Source of the DNA: Streptomyces nigra
GTDB taxonomy: Bacteria > Actinomycetota > Actinomycetes > Streptomycetales > Streptomycetaceae
Length of the DNA: 64,000 nucleotides
Assembly (NCBI RefSeq): GCF_003074055.1
Contig: NZ_CP029043.1
Location: 3,836,501-3,900,500 of the forward strand
Direction: 5' to 3'
The translations under genes and the position numbers were made by a program. Positions 44,287 through 53,949 of this stretch are shown here, piece by piece. The first letter of the stretch is position 1. Each line of letters starts with the position of its first letter. Under the pieces are notes generated by a model. The model saw only the letters and a program-made list of their open reading frames with translations. It made no database searches and had not been told where the DNA came from.

Positions 44287-45267
44287 ATGCCTGCAGTGAC
44301 CGTCGAGAACCCGCTGACGCTGCCCCGCGTCGCCGCGCCCGCGGAGGCCGTGGCCCGTCCCGTGCTCACCGTCACGACCGCGCCGAGCGGTTTCGAGGGT
44401 GAGGGCTTCCCGGTGCGCCGCGCGTTCGCCGGGATCAACTACCGCCATCTGGACCCGTTCATCATGATGGACCAGATGGGCGAGGTGGAGTACGCGCCGG
44501 GCGAGCCGAAGGGCACCCCCTGGCATCCGCACCGCGGCTTCGAGACCGTCACCTACATCATCGACGGGATCTTCGACCACCAGGACAGCAACGGCGGCGG
44601 TGGCACGATCACCAACGGCGACACCCAGTGGATGACCGCGGGCTCGGGCCTCCTGCACATCGAGGCGCCGCCGGAGGCCCTCGTCATGTCCGGCGGCCTC
44701 TTCCACGGCCTGCAGCTGTGGGTGAACCTCCCGGCCAGGGACAAGATGATGGCCCCGCGCTACCAGGACATCCGCGGCGGCAGCGTCCAGCTGCTCACCA
44801 CGCCCGACGGCGGCGCGCTGCTGCGTGTCATCGCCGGTGAGCTGGACGGGCACGCCGGTCCCGGCATCACGCACACGCCGATCACGATGATCCACGCGAC
44901 GGTGGCGCCGGGCGCCGAGGTCACCCTGCCCTGGCGGGAGGACTTCAACGGCCTGGCGTACGTCCTGGCGGGCAAGGGCTCGGTCGGTGCCGAGCGCCGT
45001 CCGATCCATCTCGGCCAGACCGCGGTCTTCGGCGCCGGCGGCTCGCTGACCGTCCGCGCGGACGAGAAGCAGGACTCCCACACGCCGGACCTGGAGGTCG
45101 TCCTCCTGGGCGGCCGGCCCATCCGGGAGCCGATGGCCCACTACGGCCCGTTCGTGATGAACACCAAGGACGAGCTGATGCAGGCCTTCGAGGACTTCCA
45201 GAAGGGCCGCCTCGGAACGGTCCCGGCGGTGCACGGCATGAGCGCCGACGGTCCCGACCAGGACTGA
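44287..45267 (+). CDS. pirin family protein
   Basis: 326 residues behind a strong AGGAGGT site. The cupin-fold N-terminal domain carries the iron-binding pattern HPHRGFETVTYIIDG (His 80, His 82) and HIE near MTAGSGLLHIEAPPE; the C-terminal pirin domain includes VMSGGLFHGLQLWVNLPA. Pirins are iron-binding cytoplasmic proteins; some have quercetin dioxygenase activity or act as redox-linked regulators. A SigR-like promoter candidate, if real, would fit an oxidative stress role. It is monocistronic, with a strong terminator. Confidence 0.9.
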   Translation: MPAVTVENPLTLPRVAAPAEAVARPVLTVTTAPSGFEGEGFPVRRAFAGINYRHLDPFIMMDQMGEVEYAPGEPKGTPWHPHRGFETVTYIIDGIFDHQDSNGGGGTITNGDTQWMTAGSGLLHIEAPPEALVMSGGLFHGLQLWVNLPARDKMMAPRYQDIRGGSVQLLTTPDGGALLRVIAGELDGHAGPGITHTPITMIHATVAPGAEVTLPWREDFNGLAYVLAGKGSVGAERRPIHLGQTAVFGAGGSLTVRADEKQDSHTPDLEVVLLGGRPIREPMAHYGPFVMNTKDELMQAFEDFQKGRLGTVPAVHGMSADGPDQD

Positions 45268-45286
45268 CCGGCACACGGCGCACGAA

Positions 45287-45327
45287 GAGGCCCGCGGCCA
45301 CACCGACACGGTGCGGCCGCGGGCCTC
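45287..45327 (+). terminator. terminator after the pirin gene
   Basis: A long stem: 13 bp (45287-45299 / 45315-45327), one A-C mismatch, 5 further bp and an ACA loop. Followed by CTCC, with no U tract. Confidence 0.8.
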
Positions 45328-45394
45328 CTCCCGTCCGTCACCCGCCCGGATCGCCGCGCACGACACCCGGCCCCGCTCATGATCCGCTGGAGGG

Positions 45395-46489
45395 GTGCAG
45401 GCTCCCCCACCGTTGCTGCCCGGGCCCGTCCGCCGCCTCGCCGCGTGGTGTGCCGTCTTCCTGCTCGTCGCCGGGGTCGTCTACGTCGGCATCCTGCTGA
45501 CGGTGGAGCTGAGCACGGCGGTCGTCCCCGTGCTGCTCGCGCTGCTCGGGACCGCGCTGCTGGGCCCGCTGCACCGGCGGCTGGTCAAGGCGGGCGTGAA
45601 CCGGTCGCTGGCCGCCGGGCTCACCTGTGTCGCCGTGGTGGCGGTGGTCGGCGGGGCCGTCTACATCGTCGCCGCCGCCGTCGTGGAGAGCGGCGACGAG
45701 ATCGTCGCCTCGCTCCAGCAGGCCGGACGCGATCTCACCGAGCGCTTCGGGCCCGCCGGGACCTCGCTGGACGACCTCGCCGGCAACTCCCGCGAACTGC
45801 TCTCCAAGTTCGGCGGGACCGCCGCCTCCGGTGTCATCAGCGGGGTCAGCGTGGTCGGCGAGACCATCGCGATCGGCGTGCTCGCGCTGCTGCTCGTCTT
45901 CTTCTTCCTGCGCGACTCCGACCGGGCCGCCGGCGTGCTGCGCTCCCTGGTGCCCCGGCACAGCGGCGACATGGCCGAGGCCATGGCCCGGCGGGCCTTC
46001 CGGGCCGTCGAGGGGTTCATGCGGGGGACCACCTTCATCGCCCTCATCGACGCCCTGTGCATCACCGTCGGCCTGCTGATCCTCGACGTACCGGGCGCGG
46101 TCGGGCTCGGCGCGCTCGTCTTCATCGGGGCGTACATCCCCTATCTGGGCGCGTTCATCTCGGGTGCCGTCGCCGTGCTGGTCGCGCTCGCCGACCGGGG
46201 GTTCGTCATCGCGCTGTGGGTCCTCGGCATCGTGCTCGCCGTGCAGCAGCTGGAGGGGCATGTGCTGACCCCGATGATCCAGAGCCGCACGGTCCAGATG
46301 CACCCGGCCTTCGTCATGGTGACGATCACCGCGGGCGCGTCCGTGGCCGGCATCCTCGGGATGCTGCTCGCCGTGCCCCTGACGGCCGCCGCCACCGGCG
46401 TCGCCCATGAACTGAGAGAGCGTTACGCCCGCCCCGACCCGCCCGGCGCCACGGCCGTGCCGGAGCCGTCGCCGCCGCCGGACTCGTAG
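45395..46489 (+). CDS. AI-2E family transporter
   Basis: 364 residues from the GTG at 45395. About eight membrane helices in the pattern of the AI-2E/TqsA (formerly PerM) family, with the conserved segment FIGAYIPYLGAFISGAVAVL and QQLEGHVLTPMIQSRTVQMHP. Members move small molecules, metals or Na+/H+; substrate here is unknown. The ribosome-binding site GGAGG lies only 2 nt before the GTG, so the start is uncertain. The 3' end overlaps the phosphatase gene by 67 bp tail to tail. Confidence 0.85.
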   Translation: MQAPPPLLPGPVRRLAAWCAVFLLVAGVVYVGILLTVELSTAVVPVLLALLGTALLGPLHRRLVKAGVNRSLAAGLTCVAVVAVVGGAVYIVAAAVVESGDEIVASLQQAGRDLTERFGPAGTSLDDLAGNSRELLSKFGGTAASGVISGVSVVGETIAIGVLALLLVFFFLRDSDRAAGVLRSLVPRHSGDMAEAMARRAFRAVEGFMRGTTFIALIDALCITVGLLILDVPGAVGLGALVFIGAYIPYLGAFISGAVAVLVALADRGFVIALWVLGIVLAVQQLEGHVLTPMIQSRTVQMHPAFVMVTITAGASVAGILGMLLAVPLTAAATGVAHELRERYARPDPPGATAVPEPSPPPDS

Positions 46490-48606
46490 AGCTCGAACCA
46501 GATGGTCTTGCCCTCGCCCAGGGGGTCGACGCCCCAGGCGTGCGCCAGCAGCTCGATCAGGACCAGTCCCCGCCCGGACGACGCCAGCTCTCCGGGCCGG
46601 CGCATGTGCGGCAGATCGTCGCTGGGGTCGGACACCTCGATCCGCAGCCGGCGCTCCCCCGTCCCGCCCCGCACCTCGGCGCGGAGCAGGGCGTCCGCGT
46701 CGGTGTGCACCAGGACGTTCGTCAGCGTCTCGGAGAGCAGCAGGACCGCCGAGTCGACCTGGTCGGGCACCGCCCAGTCGTGCAGCAGCTCCCGCAGCTG
46801 CTGACGCGCCACGGCCACGCGCTCCGGCTCCGCCTGCGCCACCGACATCATCGTGCGGCGGACCGAGGGCCGTCCGGGGGCCCGGGTGCCGGACGGGCCG
46901 TCCCCCTGCCGGCGCAGCAGCAGGACCGCGATGTCGTCCTCGCGCCGGTCGGCGAGCGGGCCGGGGGTGTGATGGGAGGACGGGCCGTGGACGGCCTGGA
47001 CGAGCGCGTCGGCGAGGGACTCCAGATCGCCGTCGTGGCCCTCCAGGACCGTACGGATCCGGCGCCAGCCGGTGCCCAGGTCGTGGCCGCCGGTCTCGAT
47101 CAGGCCGTCCGTGCAGATCAGCATGGTCTCGCCGGGTTCAAGGGCGAGCGTGGTCGTGGGGTAGTCGGCGTCCGGGTCGATGCCCAGGGGCAGCCCGCCG
47201 GCCGTCGAGCGGTTCAGCACCGTGCCGTCGGCCATCCGGATGGCCGGGTCCGGGTGACCGGCGCGGGCGACCTCCAGCACCCCGGTCACCGGATCGACCT
47301 CCACATACAGACAGGTCGCGAAGCGCAGTGCGGCAGGGTCCTCCTCGGCGGTGCCGAACGTCATGCCGTGCAGGAAGCGGGAGGCGCGGGAGAGCACGGC
47401 GTCGGGGCGATGGCCCTCGGAGGCGTAGGCGCGCAGTGCGATCCGCAGCTGGCCCATCAGCCCGGCGGCCCGTACGTCGTGGCCCTGCACATCGCCGATG
47501 ACCAGGGCGAAGCGGCCGGCGCCGGAGGACGGGCCCCCGGGCAGCGGGATCATGTCGTACCAGTCGCCCCCGACCTGGAGCCCGCCACCGGTCGGGACAT
47601 AGCGTGCGGCGACCGCCATCCCCGGTATCTCGGGGCCCAGCCGGGGCAGCATCGACCGCTGGAGGCCGTCCGTCAGCTCCCGCGCGGTCTCGGCGGCCTC
47701 GGCCCGGGAGAGGGCCTGGGCGAGCATGCGGGCCACCGTCGTCAGCACCGAGCGCTCGTCCGGGGTGAACGCGACCGGATAGGCGAACGCGGCCATCCAG
47801 GCGCCCATCGTGCGGCCCGCCACGACCAGCGGCAGGAACGCCCAGGACCGCCGGTGGAAGCGGGCGGCCATCGGCCAGGTCGCCGGATAGCGCTCCTTGT
47901 ACTGCTCGGGGGAGGACAGATAGACCGCGCGGCCGGTGCGGATGACCTCGGAGGCCGGGTAGTCCGACTCCAGGGTCAGCCCCTTGAAGGGGTCCTCGTC
48001 GCCGGGCTCGTAGCCGTGGTGGCCGATGACCGTCAGCCGGTCGCCCGTCACGCCGAACACCGCGAGTCCGTCCGGGGAGAAGCCCGGCATGGCCAGGCCC
48101 GCGGCGACCCGCAGCACCTCCGACGTCGAGCGTGCCTCGGCCAGCGCCCGGCCCGCGTCCAGCAGGAACGCCTCCCGTGAGCGCCGCCAGTCACCGGTGA
48201 CGGCGGTGCGCTCCGAGGAGGTGCCCGGCGCCGGTTCGGTGACCTCCTGGAGGGAGCCGGTCACCTCGAACGTGTGCTTCTCCTGGTCGAAGGCGGCGTG
48301 GAAGCGGCTGCGCCCGACCCGGACGACCCTCCCCCGGTCGTCCATGATCCGTACGCGCGCCTCCCCGAGCGTGCCCTCGGCCACGGCGAGCTGGATCACG
48401 GAGGTGATCTCGTTCCAGTCCACCGGATGCAGACGCGACCGGACCTGGGCCTGACTGAGCGTGCGGGGTTCGGCCGGCAGCCCGAGCAGCCGTGCCGCCT
48501 CCGCGTCGACCGTGACCAGCCCCGTCTCGGTGTCCCAGTGCCACAAACCGGTCGCGAGGACGGTGAGGACCTCCTCCACGGCGGGCAGGGCCTCACCAGT
48601 GCGCAT
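46423..48606 (-). CDS. PAS-GAF-SpoIIE (PP2C)-HATPase signalling phosphatase
   Basis: 727 residues. Order: PAS domain (about 10-115), GAF domain (about 150-310), SpoIIE-type Ser/Thr phosphatase (about 330-560) with LQRSMLPRLG, LQVGGDWYDMI, LVIGDVQGHD and ATCLYVEVDP, and a C-terminal RsbW-like HATPase (about 600-715) with SETLTNVLVHT and SSGRGLVLIELL. These proteins switch anti-sigma/anti-anti-sigma partners in response to signals sensed by PAS/GAF. Both phosphatase and kinase-type activities are in one chain. A TAGAGT -10 on the minus strand (48613-48618), 6 nt before the ATG, predicts a leaderless start. No sigma factor lies nearby. Confidence 0.9.
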   Translation of the reverse strand: MRTGEALPAVEEVLTVLATGLWHWDTETGLVTVDAEAARLLGLPAEPRTLSQAQVRSRLHPVDWNEITSVIQLAVAEGTLGEARVRIMDDRGRVVRVGRSRFHAAFDQEKHTFEVTGSLQEVTEPAPGTSSERTAVTGDWRRSREAFLLDAGRALAEARSTSEVLRVAAGLAMPGFSPDGLAVFGVTGDRLTVIGHHGYEPGDEDPFKGLTLESDYPASEVIRTGRAVYLSSPEQYKERYPATWPMAARFHRRSWAFLPLVVAGRTMGAWMAAFAYPVAFTPDERSVLTTVARMLAQALSRAEAAETARELTDGLQRSMLPRLGPEIPGMAVAARYVPTGGGLQVGGDWYDMIPLPGGPSSGAGRFALVIGDVQGHDVRAAGLMGQLRIALRAYASEGHRPDAVLSRASRFLHGMTFGTAEEDPAALRFATCLYVEVDPVTGVLEVARAGHPDPAIRMADGTVLNRSTAGGLPLGIDPDADYPTTTLALEPGETMLICTDGLIETGGHDLGTGWRRIRTVLEGHDGDLESLADALVQAVHGPSSHHTPGPLADRREDDIAVLLLRRQGDGPSGTRAPGRPSVRRTMMSVAQAEPERVAVARQQLRELLHDWAVPDQVDSAVLLLSETLTNVLVHTDADALLRAEVRGGTGERRLRIEVSDPSDDLPHMRRPGELASSGRGLVLIELLAHAWGVDPLGEGKTIWFELYESGGGDGSGTAVAPGGSGRA

Positions 48607-48711
48607 GGCCCCACTCTAAGAAGAGCTGATCGCACACTGCCACCGAAGCCGTCGCGGTCCGGCGCTTCGGGGCGCGGGAAAACGGTGGGGAGGCGATCAC
48701 GGGCTGCCCGG

Positions 48712-48717
48712 TAGGCT
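48712..48717 (+). promoter_or_regulatory. candidate -10 element (TAGGCT) of aspS
   Basis: TAGGCT lies 80 nt before the aspS ATG and 8 nt before the parS site, which would put parS in the 5' untranslated region. No clear -35 is visible. Confidence 0.4.
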
Positions 48718-48725
48718 TGGGTGGA

Positions 48726-48739
48726 GTTTCACGTGAAAC
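48726..48739. other. parS: parS site (ParB-binding palindrome) upstream of aspS
   Basis: GTTTCACGTGAAAC, a perfect copy of the parS core, flanked by A and A, in the intergenic region 57 nt before the aspS start. With the copy at 18176 it marks an oriC-proximal segment. Confidence 0.95.
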
Positions 48740-48796
48740 AAAGCCTCTCCTTCACGGGAACCACGCCCCCGATCCGCGAAGACTGGATGAACGACG

Positions 48797-50560
48797 ATGC
48801 ATCGGTACAGGTCCCACACCTGCGGCGAGCTCCGCTCCTCTGACGTCGGCACCGACGTCCGGCTGAGTGGCTGGCTGCACAATCGGCGCGACCTGGGCGG
48901 CATCCTCTTCATCGATCTGCGCGACCACTACGGCATCACGCAGCTCGTGGCCCGCCCCGGCACCCCCTCCTACGAGGCCCTGGACAAGGTCTCCAAGGAG
49001 TCCACGATCCGGATCGACGGCAAGGTCGTCTCCCGTGGCGCCGAGAACGTGAACCCCGACCTGCCCACGGGCGAGATCGAGGTCGAGGTCGGCGAGGTCG
49101 AGGTGCTCGGCGCCGCCGCCCCGCTGCCGTTCACGATCAACACCGAGGACGGGGTCAACGCGGAGCGGCGCCTGGAGTACCGCTTCCTGGACCTGCGCCG
49201 CGAGCGCATGCACAAGAACATCATGCTGCGGTCGTCGGTCATCGCCTCGATCCGCTCGAAGATGGTCGCCCTCGGCTTCAACGAGATGGCGACGCCGATC
49301 CTGTCCGCGACGTCCCCCGAGGGCGCCCGTGACTTCGTCGTCCCGTCCCGGCTGAACCCGGGCAAGTTCTACGCCCTGCCGCAGGCGCCGCAGCAGTTCA
49401 AGCAGCTGCTGATGATCTCGGGCTTCGACCGGTACTTCCAGATCGCGCCCTGCTTCCGTGACGAGGACGCCCGCGCCGACCGCTCGCCGGGCGAGTTCTA
49501 CCAGCTCGACGTCGAGATGAGCTTCGTCGAGCAGGAGGACGTCTTCCAGCCGATCGAGAAGCTCATGACCGAGCTGTTCGAGGAGTTCGGCAACGGCCGC
49601 CACGTCACCTCGCCGTTCCCGCGCATCCCGTTCCGCGAGGCGATGCTCAAGTACGGCTCCGACAAGCCGGACCTGCGCGCCCAGCTCGAACTGGCCGACA
49701 TCACGGACATCTTCGAGGGCTCGGAGTTCAAGGCGTTCGCGGGCAAGCACGTGCGCGCGCTGCCGGTGCCGGACGTCTCCGCCCAGCCCCGCAAGTTCTT
49801 CGACCAGCTCGGTGACTTCGCGGTCTCCCAGGGCGCCAAGGGCCTCGCCTGGGTGCGGGTCGGCGAGGACGGCGGGCTGACCGGCCCGATCGCCAAGTTC
49901 CTCACCGAGGAGAACGTCGCCGAGCTGACCAAGCGCCTCGCGCTGGCCCCCGGCCACGCGGTGTTCTTCGGCGCGGGCGAGTTCGACGAGGTCTCGAAGA
50001 TCATGGGCGCGGTCCGCGTCGAGGCCGCCAAGCGCGCCGGCCACTTCGAGGAGAACGTCTTCCGCTTCTGCTGGATCGTCGACTTCCCGATGTACGAGAA
50101 GGACGAGGAGACCGGCAAGATCGACTTCTCGCACAACCCCTTCTCGATGCCGCAGGGCGGTCTTGAGGCCCTGGAGACCCAGGACCCGCTGGACATCCTG
50201 GGCTGGCAGTACGACATCGTCTGCAACGGCGTCGAGCTGTCCTCCGGCGCGATCCGGAACCACGAGCCGGAGATCATGCTCAAGGCGTTCGAGATCGCGG
50301 GCTACGACCGTGAGACGGTCGAGGAGAAGTTCGCCGGCATGCTGCGCGCGTTCCGCTTCGGCGCCCCGCCGCACGGCGGCATCGCCCCCGGCGTCGACCG
50401 CATCGTGATGCTGCTCGCCGACGAGCCGAACATCCGCGAGACGATCGCCTTCCCGCTCAACGGCAACGCCCAGGACCTGATGATGGGCGCGCCGACGGAG
50501 CTGGAGGAGGCCCGGCTGAAGGAGCTGCACCTGTCGGTGCGCAAGCCCCAGCCGAAGTAG
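48797..50560 (+). CDS. aspS: aspartyl-tRNA synthetase
   Basis: 587 residues, the usual bacterial length. It charges tRNA-Asp with aspartate. An OB-fold anticodon-binding domain (about 1-110, with [20 protein letters not shown]) precedes the class II core: motif 2 with [19 protein letters not shown], the bacterial GAD insertion (about 295-410) and motif 3 [18 protein letters not shown]. Start at the ATG is fixed by [12 protein letters not shown]; no good ribosome-binding site is visible just upstream (GGATGAACG). Whether it also charges tRNA-Asn cannot be decided here. A parS site lies in its leader and a 23-bp terminator follows. Confidence 0.96.
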   Translation: MHRYRSHTCGELRSSDVGTDVRLSGWLHNRRDLGGILFIDLRDHYGITQLVARPGTPSYEALDKVSKESTIRIDGKVVSRGAENVNPDLPTGEIEVEVGEVEVLGAAAPLPFTINTEDGVNAERRLEYRFLDLRRERMHKNIMLRSSVIASIRSKMVALGFNEMATPILSATSPEGARDFVVPSRLNPGKFYALPQAPQQFKQLLMISGFDRYFQIAPCFRDEDARADRSPGEFYQLDVEMSFVEQEDVFQPIEKLMTELFEEFGNGRHVTSPFPRIPFREAMLKYGSDKPDLRAQLELADITDIFEGSEFKAFAGKHVRALPVPDVSAQPRKFFDQLGDFAVSQGAKGLAWVRVGEDGGLTGPIAKFLTEENVAELTKRLALAPGHAVFFGAGEFDEVSKIMGAVRVEAAKRAGHFEENVFRFCWIVDFPMYEKDEETGKIDFSHNPFSMPQGGLEALETQDPLDILGWQYDIVCNGVELSSGAIRNHEPEIMLKAFEIAGYDRETVEEKFAGMLRAFRFGAPPHGGIAPGVDRIVMLLADEPNIRETIAFPLNGNAQDLMMGAPTELEEARLKELHLSVRKPQPK

Positions 50561-50570
50561 TCGCGACGCA

Positions 50571-50620
50571 CGAAAGGGCGGTGGCCCGGAACCGCGGGGT
50601 TCCGGGCCACCGCCCTTTCG
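50571..50620. terminator. very strong terminator between aspS and the FG-GAP gene
   Basis: A perfect 23-bp stem (50571-50593 / 50598-50620) with a GCGG loop. It serves both convergent genes. Confidence 0.92.
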
Positions 50621-50640
50621 CATGGCCGACCCGAGAAGGG

Positions 50641-53600
50641 TCAGGACACGAACTTGTAGCCCTTCCAGCCGGTCGCGATCTGCGTCCGTGAGCCGAACGA
50701 GCCCTTGCCGTCTCCGTTGTTGCGCCACAGGTAGCCGTTGCTGTCCCGGGAGACCAGGTCCGGCTTGCCGTCGTCGGTGATGTCGCCGACGCCGACCACG
50801 GTGTTGTAGGAGCCGCCCCAGTTGGAGAAGACCTTCACGCGGGCGGCGAAGGTGCCGTCGCCCTTGCCGTTGTAGCGCCACAGCGTGTTCGCCGAGTCCT
50901 GCACGAGCAGGTCCGCCTTGCCGTCGCCGGTGATGTCGCCGACGCCGACGATCTTCCGGTGGCTCTTCCAGTCGGAGTAGAGCGTGACCCGGGAGGAGAG
51001 CTTGCCGGTGCTGGTGCCCTTGAACAGATAGACCGTGCCGGTCGAGGACGCCCGCGCGATCAGGTCAGGACGGCCGTCCCCGGTGACGTCACCGGGCGAG
51101 GTGAGCACGTTGTACTGCGTCCAGCCGCTGCTCGCCAGCGTCGTGTACGACGTCGAGGGTGTCACCGCCTTGCCGCAGCCCGGCTTGTACAGCCGCAGCG
51201 CGCCGCTGCTGTAGCGGACGAGGACGTCGTTGCAGCGGTCCCCGCTCAGGTCGCCGAACGGGACGGCGAGAACGCTGGTCGCCCAGCCGCTGCCGGTGTA
51301 CTTCGAGCTGAACTTGCCGGTGCCGGTGCCGCTGTGGAACGTCAGCCCGCCCGAGGAGTTGAGGGTGAGCAGGTCGCCGCGGCCGTCGGGACCGTCGGGG
51401 CTGGTGTGGTCGTGGCGGACGGCCGCGCCCCGCGAGAGGAAGGCGGAGCCCGAGCTCACGGTGAGCGCGGAGGACGTCCCCTGGGCGGTCGCCTTCAGCG
51501 TCCAGGTGAACTTCCCGGTCGGGAACCAGCTGCCGCCCGAGGTCTTGCCGTTCCAGGTGGCCGACACCAGATCCTGCGCGGCGCCACCGGTGATCGTGCG
51601 GGTGGCCTTGCCGGCGGCGCCGCTCTGCAGCGACGTGAGGGTCAGCGACCACGAGCCGACCGGACGGGACAGGTACCAGAAGCCGGTGAGCGGCTCGGCG
51701 CTGTCCACGTAGCTCGACACGTTGGTCTCGAAGGCCGTGAGCGGCGACGGCGTGACACCGGTCGTCGCGACATGGGTCTGCTCGAAGGAGTCGAACCAGG
51801 CGACCAGGCCGGTGTACTCGTCGACGGTCCAGCGGTAGCGCCGGTCGACGGGCCCGTGGTCCGGCAGGCCGGAGGCGATGATCCGGCTGGTGCCGGTCGC
51901 CGCCTCGGTGAGGACCAGCCGTCCGGCCGCGTGGTCGTGGCGGACGGTGAAGCCGTCGCCGAGCAGTACGTCGCCGGGGGTGACAGCCCGGGAGGTGCGG
52001 GCCGTGCTGTCGTACACGCCCCCCGAGGCGCTTCCGCAGGCCCAGTACACCCAGCGGCCCGCCGCCTGGAGCTCGCTCGGCACACAGGACAGGCCTGGCA
52101 CGGTGACCGTGGCGAGGGTCTTGCCGGTGGTCATGCTGTACGAGGTGAGCTGCCCGGAGGTCGTGGTGGCGCTCCACAGGGTGGGGCCGTTCAGCGCGGC
52201 GGCCCGGACGGACCGCTTCAGCTTCTGGCCCTGGCCGAACTCACCGACGTACTGCGTCGGCGAGGAGCCGCCCGAGTTGTAGACGGCGTGGTCGTCGGAG
52301 ACGTCCACGAGGGTGCCGCCCGCCGTGTGGAACTCCAGCGTGTGCGAGCCGATCGAGTCGATCCGGTCGGCGTTCTCCAGACCGCTGCCGCCCTCGTCGC
52401 CGTCGTAGTACGTGCTGAGGTGAACGTCGCTGGAGCGGCCGTCGCGGTAGCGGCCCCACAGCGCCGAGCAGGCGGTGTCCGGGTAGGGGCACTTGGCGAC
52501 GATCGAGGTGCTCGCCGTGGCGGCGGACGCGGTGAGCTTCGCGCCGCCGTCGGTGGTGAGGGTGCGCACGGAGGTGCTGTCGGCCGAGCGGTTCGGGTCG
52601 TCCTCGGCGACGCGGAGACTGCCGCGCGCGAGGGCGATGCCGGTCTTGGTGTTCTCGTACGGCGGTACCTTGAGCAGCTTGGTCAGCTGCGGGGTGCCGT
52701 CGGGTCCGGCGCTCACGCGCTGCACCCACCAGTCGGCGGAGGTGGTGCCGCCGGTGACGAGGGCGCCGCCGCCCGGGGTGGCGACGGGGTTGCCGTACGA
52801 CGCGCTGAGCAGCGTTCTGCTGGTGCCGTCGGTCAGCGAGACCGCCTTGACGCCGGGGGCGCCCGCCAGGACCAGCCAGTCGCCGACCAGGGCCGGCGTG
52901 GGGACAGGTGTGGTGGTGTCGGCGGAGCCGGGCACCGGGACGGTCTCCGCCGCGGTGAGGTCGGCGCGCGGCTTGAGGTGCAGACCCGCGGCCTTGGTGT
53001 ACCAGCCGACGCGGTCCTCGGTGAGCAGCACCTCGGGGGTCGTCTCGCGGGACAGGCCGGTGAAGACGGGGGTGAGGTGCGCGGCCGCGAAGTCCAGGTA
53101 GGCGACGGTGTACGTCGTGAGGTCGCCGTTCGCGTCGCGGTCCGGGTAGGTCAGCAGCGCGCCCTTCGCATCACCGGTCCGCCCGAAGTTGTTCTCCCAT
53201 ACCCCGCCTGCCGGGAACCCGGTGACCGCCCGGTCGCGCTGGACGCCGTCGACCAGGTCGACCAGGTGCGGGACGTATCCCTCGCCCTCGCGCTCGATCG
53301 CGACCGTGGTCGTGCCGTAGGTGCCGATCCGGGACGCGGACGAGCGCAGGTCCACGGTCCGCAGGGCGCCGCCGCCCGGGCTCCACAGGGTCACCGGGTC
53401 GCCGTAGCTGCGGTGCGGCAGGGCGACGGTGTCGGCGCCCTGCCCGAACACGCCGGAGGCGCAGCGGGACCCGAGGTCGTAGCAGCTGGTGGTGGTCGGC
53501 TTGTAGACGCCGGACGCGTCCTCGACGGTGACGGTGGTGCCGTCGTCGTAGTCCGTCCAGAGCAGCCCGGCGACATTGGCCTGCCGGTGCAGGAAGCCGG

Positions 53601-53817
53601 TCTCGCCGGCCACGAGCACCCGGTCGCTGCGCCGGGTCTCGTTGCGCGGGGCGTCCAGGACGATCTCCGTGGTGGCGGGTGCCGCGTTGGTGGTGGCCGC
53701 CTCGGCGCGGCCGTCCCGCGCCCCGGAGAAGAAGGTGATGGTGCCGGCCGCAAGGGCGGCCGTCAGCGTGGAGACGAGGACGGTGCGACCGCCCCGTCTC
53801 AGGGCGTGTCTGCCCAC
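50641..53817 (-). CDS. large secreted FG-GAP/VCBS-repeat protein
   Basis: 1058 residues from a GTG with GGGGAGGG upstream. Signal peptide (LVSTLTAALAAGTITFFSGA, cleavage near AEAA). The middle is beta-rich with no clear catalytic domain and contains a FlgD/Ig-like segment (WNGKTSGGSWFPTGKFTWTL). The end has at least four FG-GAP/VCBS repeats with calcium-type loops: GDLSGDRCNDVLVRY, GDVTGDGRPDLIARA, GDITGDGKADLLVQD and GDITDDGKPDLVSRD. Such repeats bind ligands or calcium and are common in Streptomyces secreted proteins. Role unknown. It is convergent with aspS. Confidence 0.85.
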   Translation of the reverse strand: MGRHALRRGGRTVLVSTLTAALAAGTITFFSGARDGRAEAATTNAAPATTEIVLDAPRNETRRSDRVLVAGETGFLHRQANVAGLLWTDYDDGTTVTVEDASGVYKPTTTSCYDLGSRCASGVFGQGADTVALPHRSYGDPVTLWSPGGGALRTVDLRSSASRIGTYGTTTVAIEREGEGYVPHLVDLVDGVQRDRAVTGFPAGGVWENNFGRTGDAKGALLTYPDRDANGDLTTYTVAYLDFAAAHLTPVFTGLSRETTPEVLLTEDRVGWYTKAAGLHLKPRADLTAAETVPVPGSADTTTPVPTPALVGDWLVLAGAPGVKAVSLTDGTSRTLLSASYGNPVATPGGGALVTGGTTSADWWVQRVSAGPDGTPQLTKLLKVPPYENTKTGIALARGSLRVAEDDPNRSADSTSVRTLTTDGGAKLTASAATASTSIVAKCPYPDTACSALWGRYRDGRSSDVHLSTYYDGDEGGSGLENADRIDSIGSHTLEFHTAGGTLVDVSDDHAVYNSGGSSPTQYVGEFGQGQKLKRSVRAAALNGPTLWSATTTSGQLTSYSMTTGKTLATVTVPGLSCVPSELQAAGRWVYWACGSASGGVYDSTARTSRAVTPGDVLLGDGFTVRHDHAAGRLVLTEAATGTSRIIASGLPDHGPVDRRYRWTVDEYTGLVAWFDSFEQTHVATTGVTPSPLTAFETNVSSYVDSAEPLTGFWYLSRPVGSWSLTLTSLQSGAAGKATRTITGGAAQDLVSATWNGKTSGGSWFPTGKFTWTLKATAQGTSSALTVSSGSAFLSRGAAVRHDHTSPDGPDGRGDLLTLNSSGGLTFHSGTGTGKFSSKYTGSGWATSVLAVPFGDLSGDRCNDVLVRYSSGALRLYKPGCGKAVTPSTSYTTLASSGWTQYNVLTSPGDVTGDGRPDLIARASSTGTVYLFKGTSTGKLSSRVTLYSDWKSHRKIVGVGDITGDGKADLLVQDSANTLWRYNGKGDGTFAARVKVFSNWGGSYNTVVGVGDITDDGKPDLVSRDSNGYLWRNNGDGKGSFGSRTQIATGWKGYKFVS

Positions 53818-53949
53818 GTGAGGTTCCCTCCCCTACGAGGGCCCCTGCCCTCGCACAAGTGGCCGAATGCTACCAGTGGCAGGGATCTTCCCGGGAGGGC
53901 GTTTGCGCAGGTGAAGGAGGGTGAACGGCGAGGCGCGCCTGGCCGGTTT

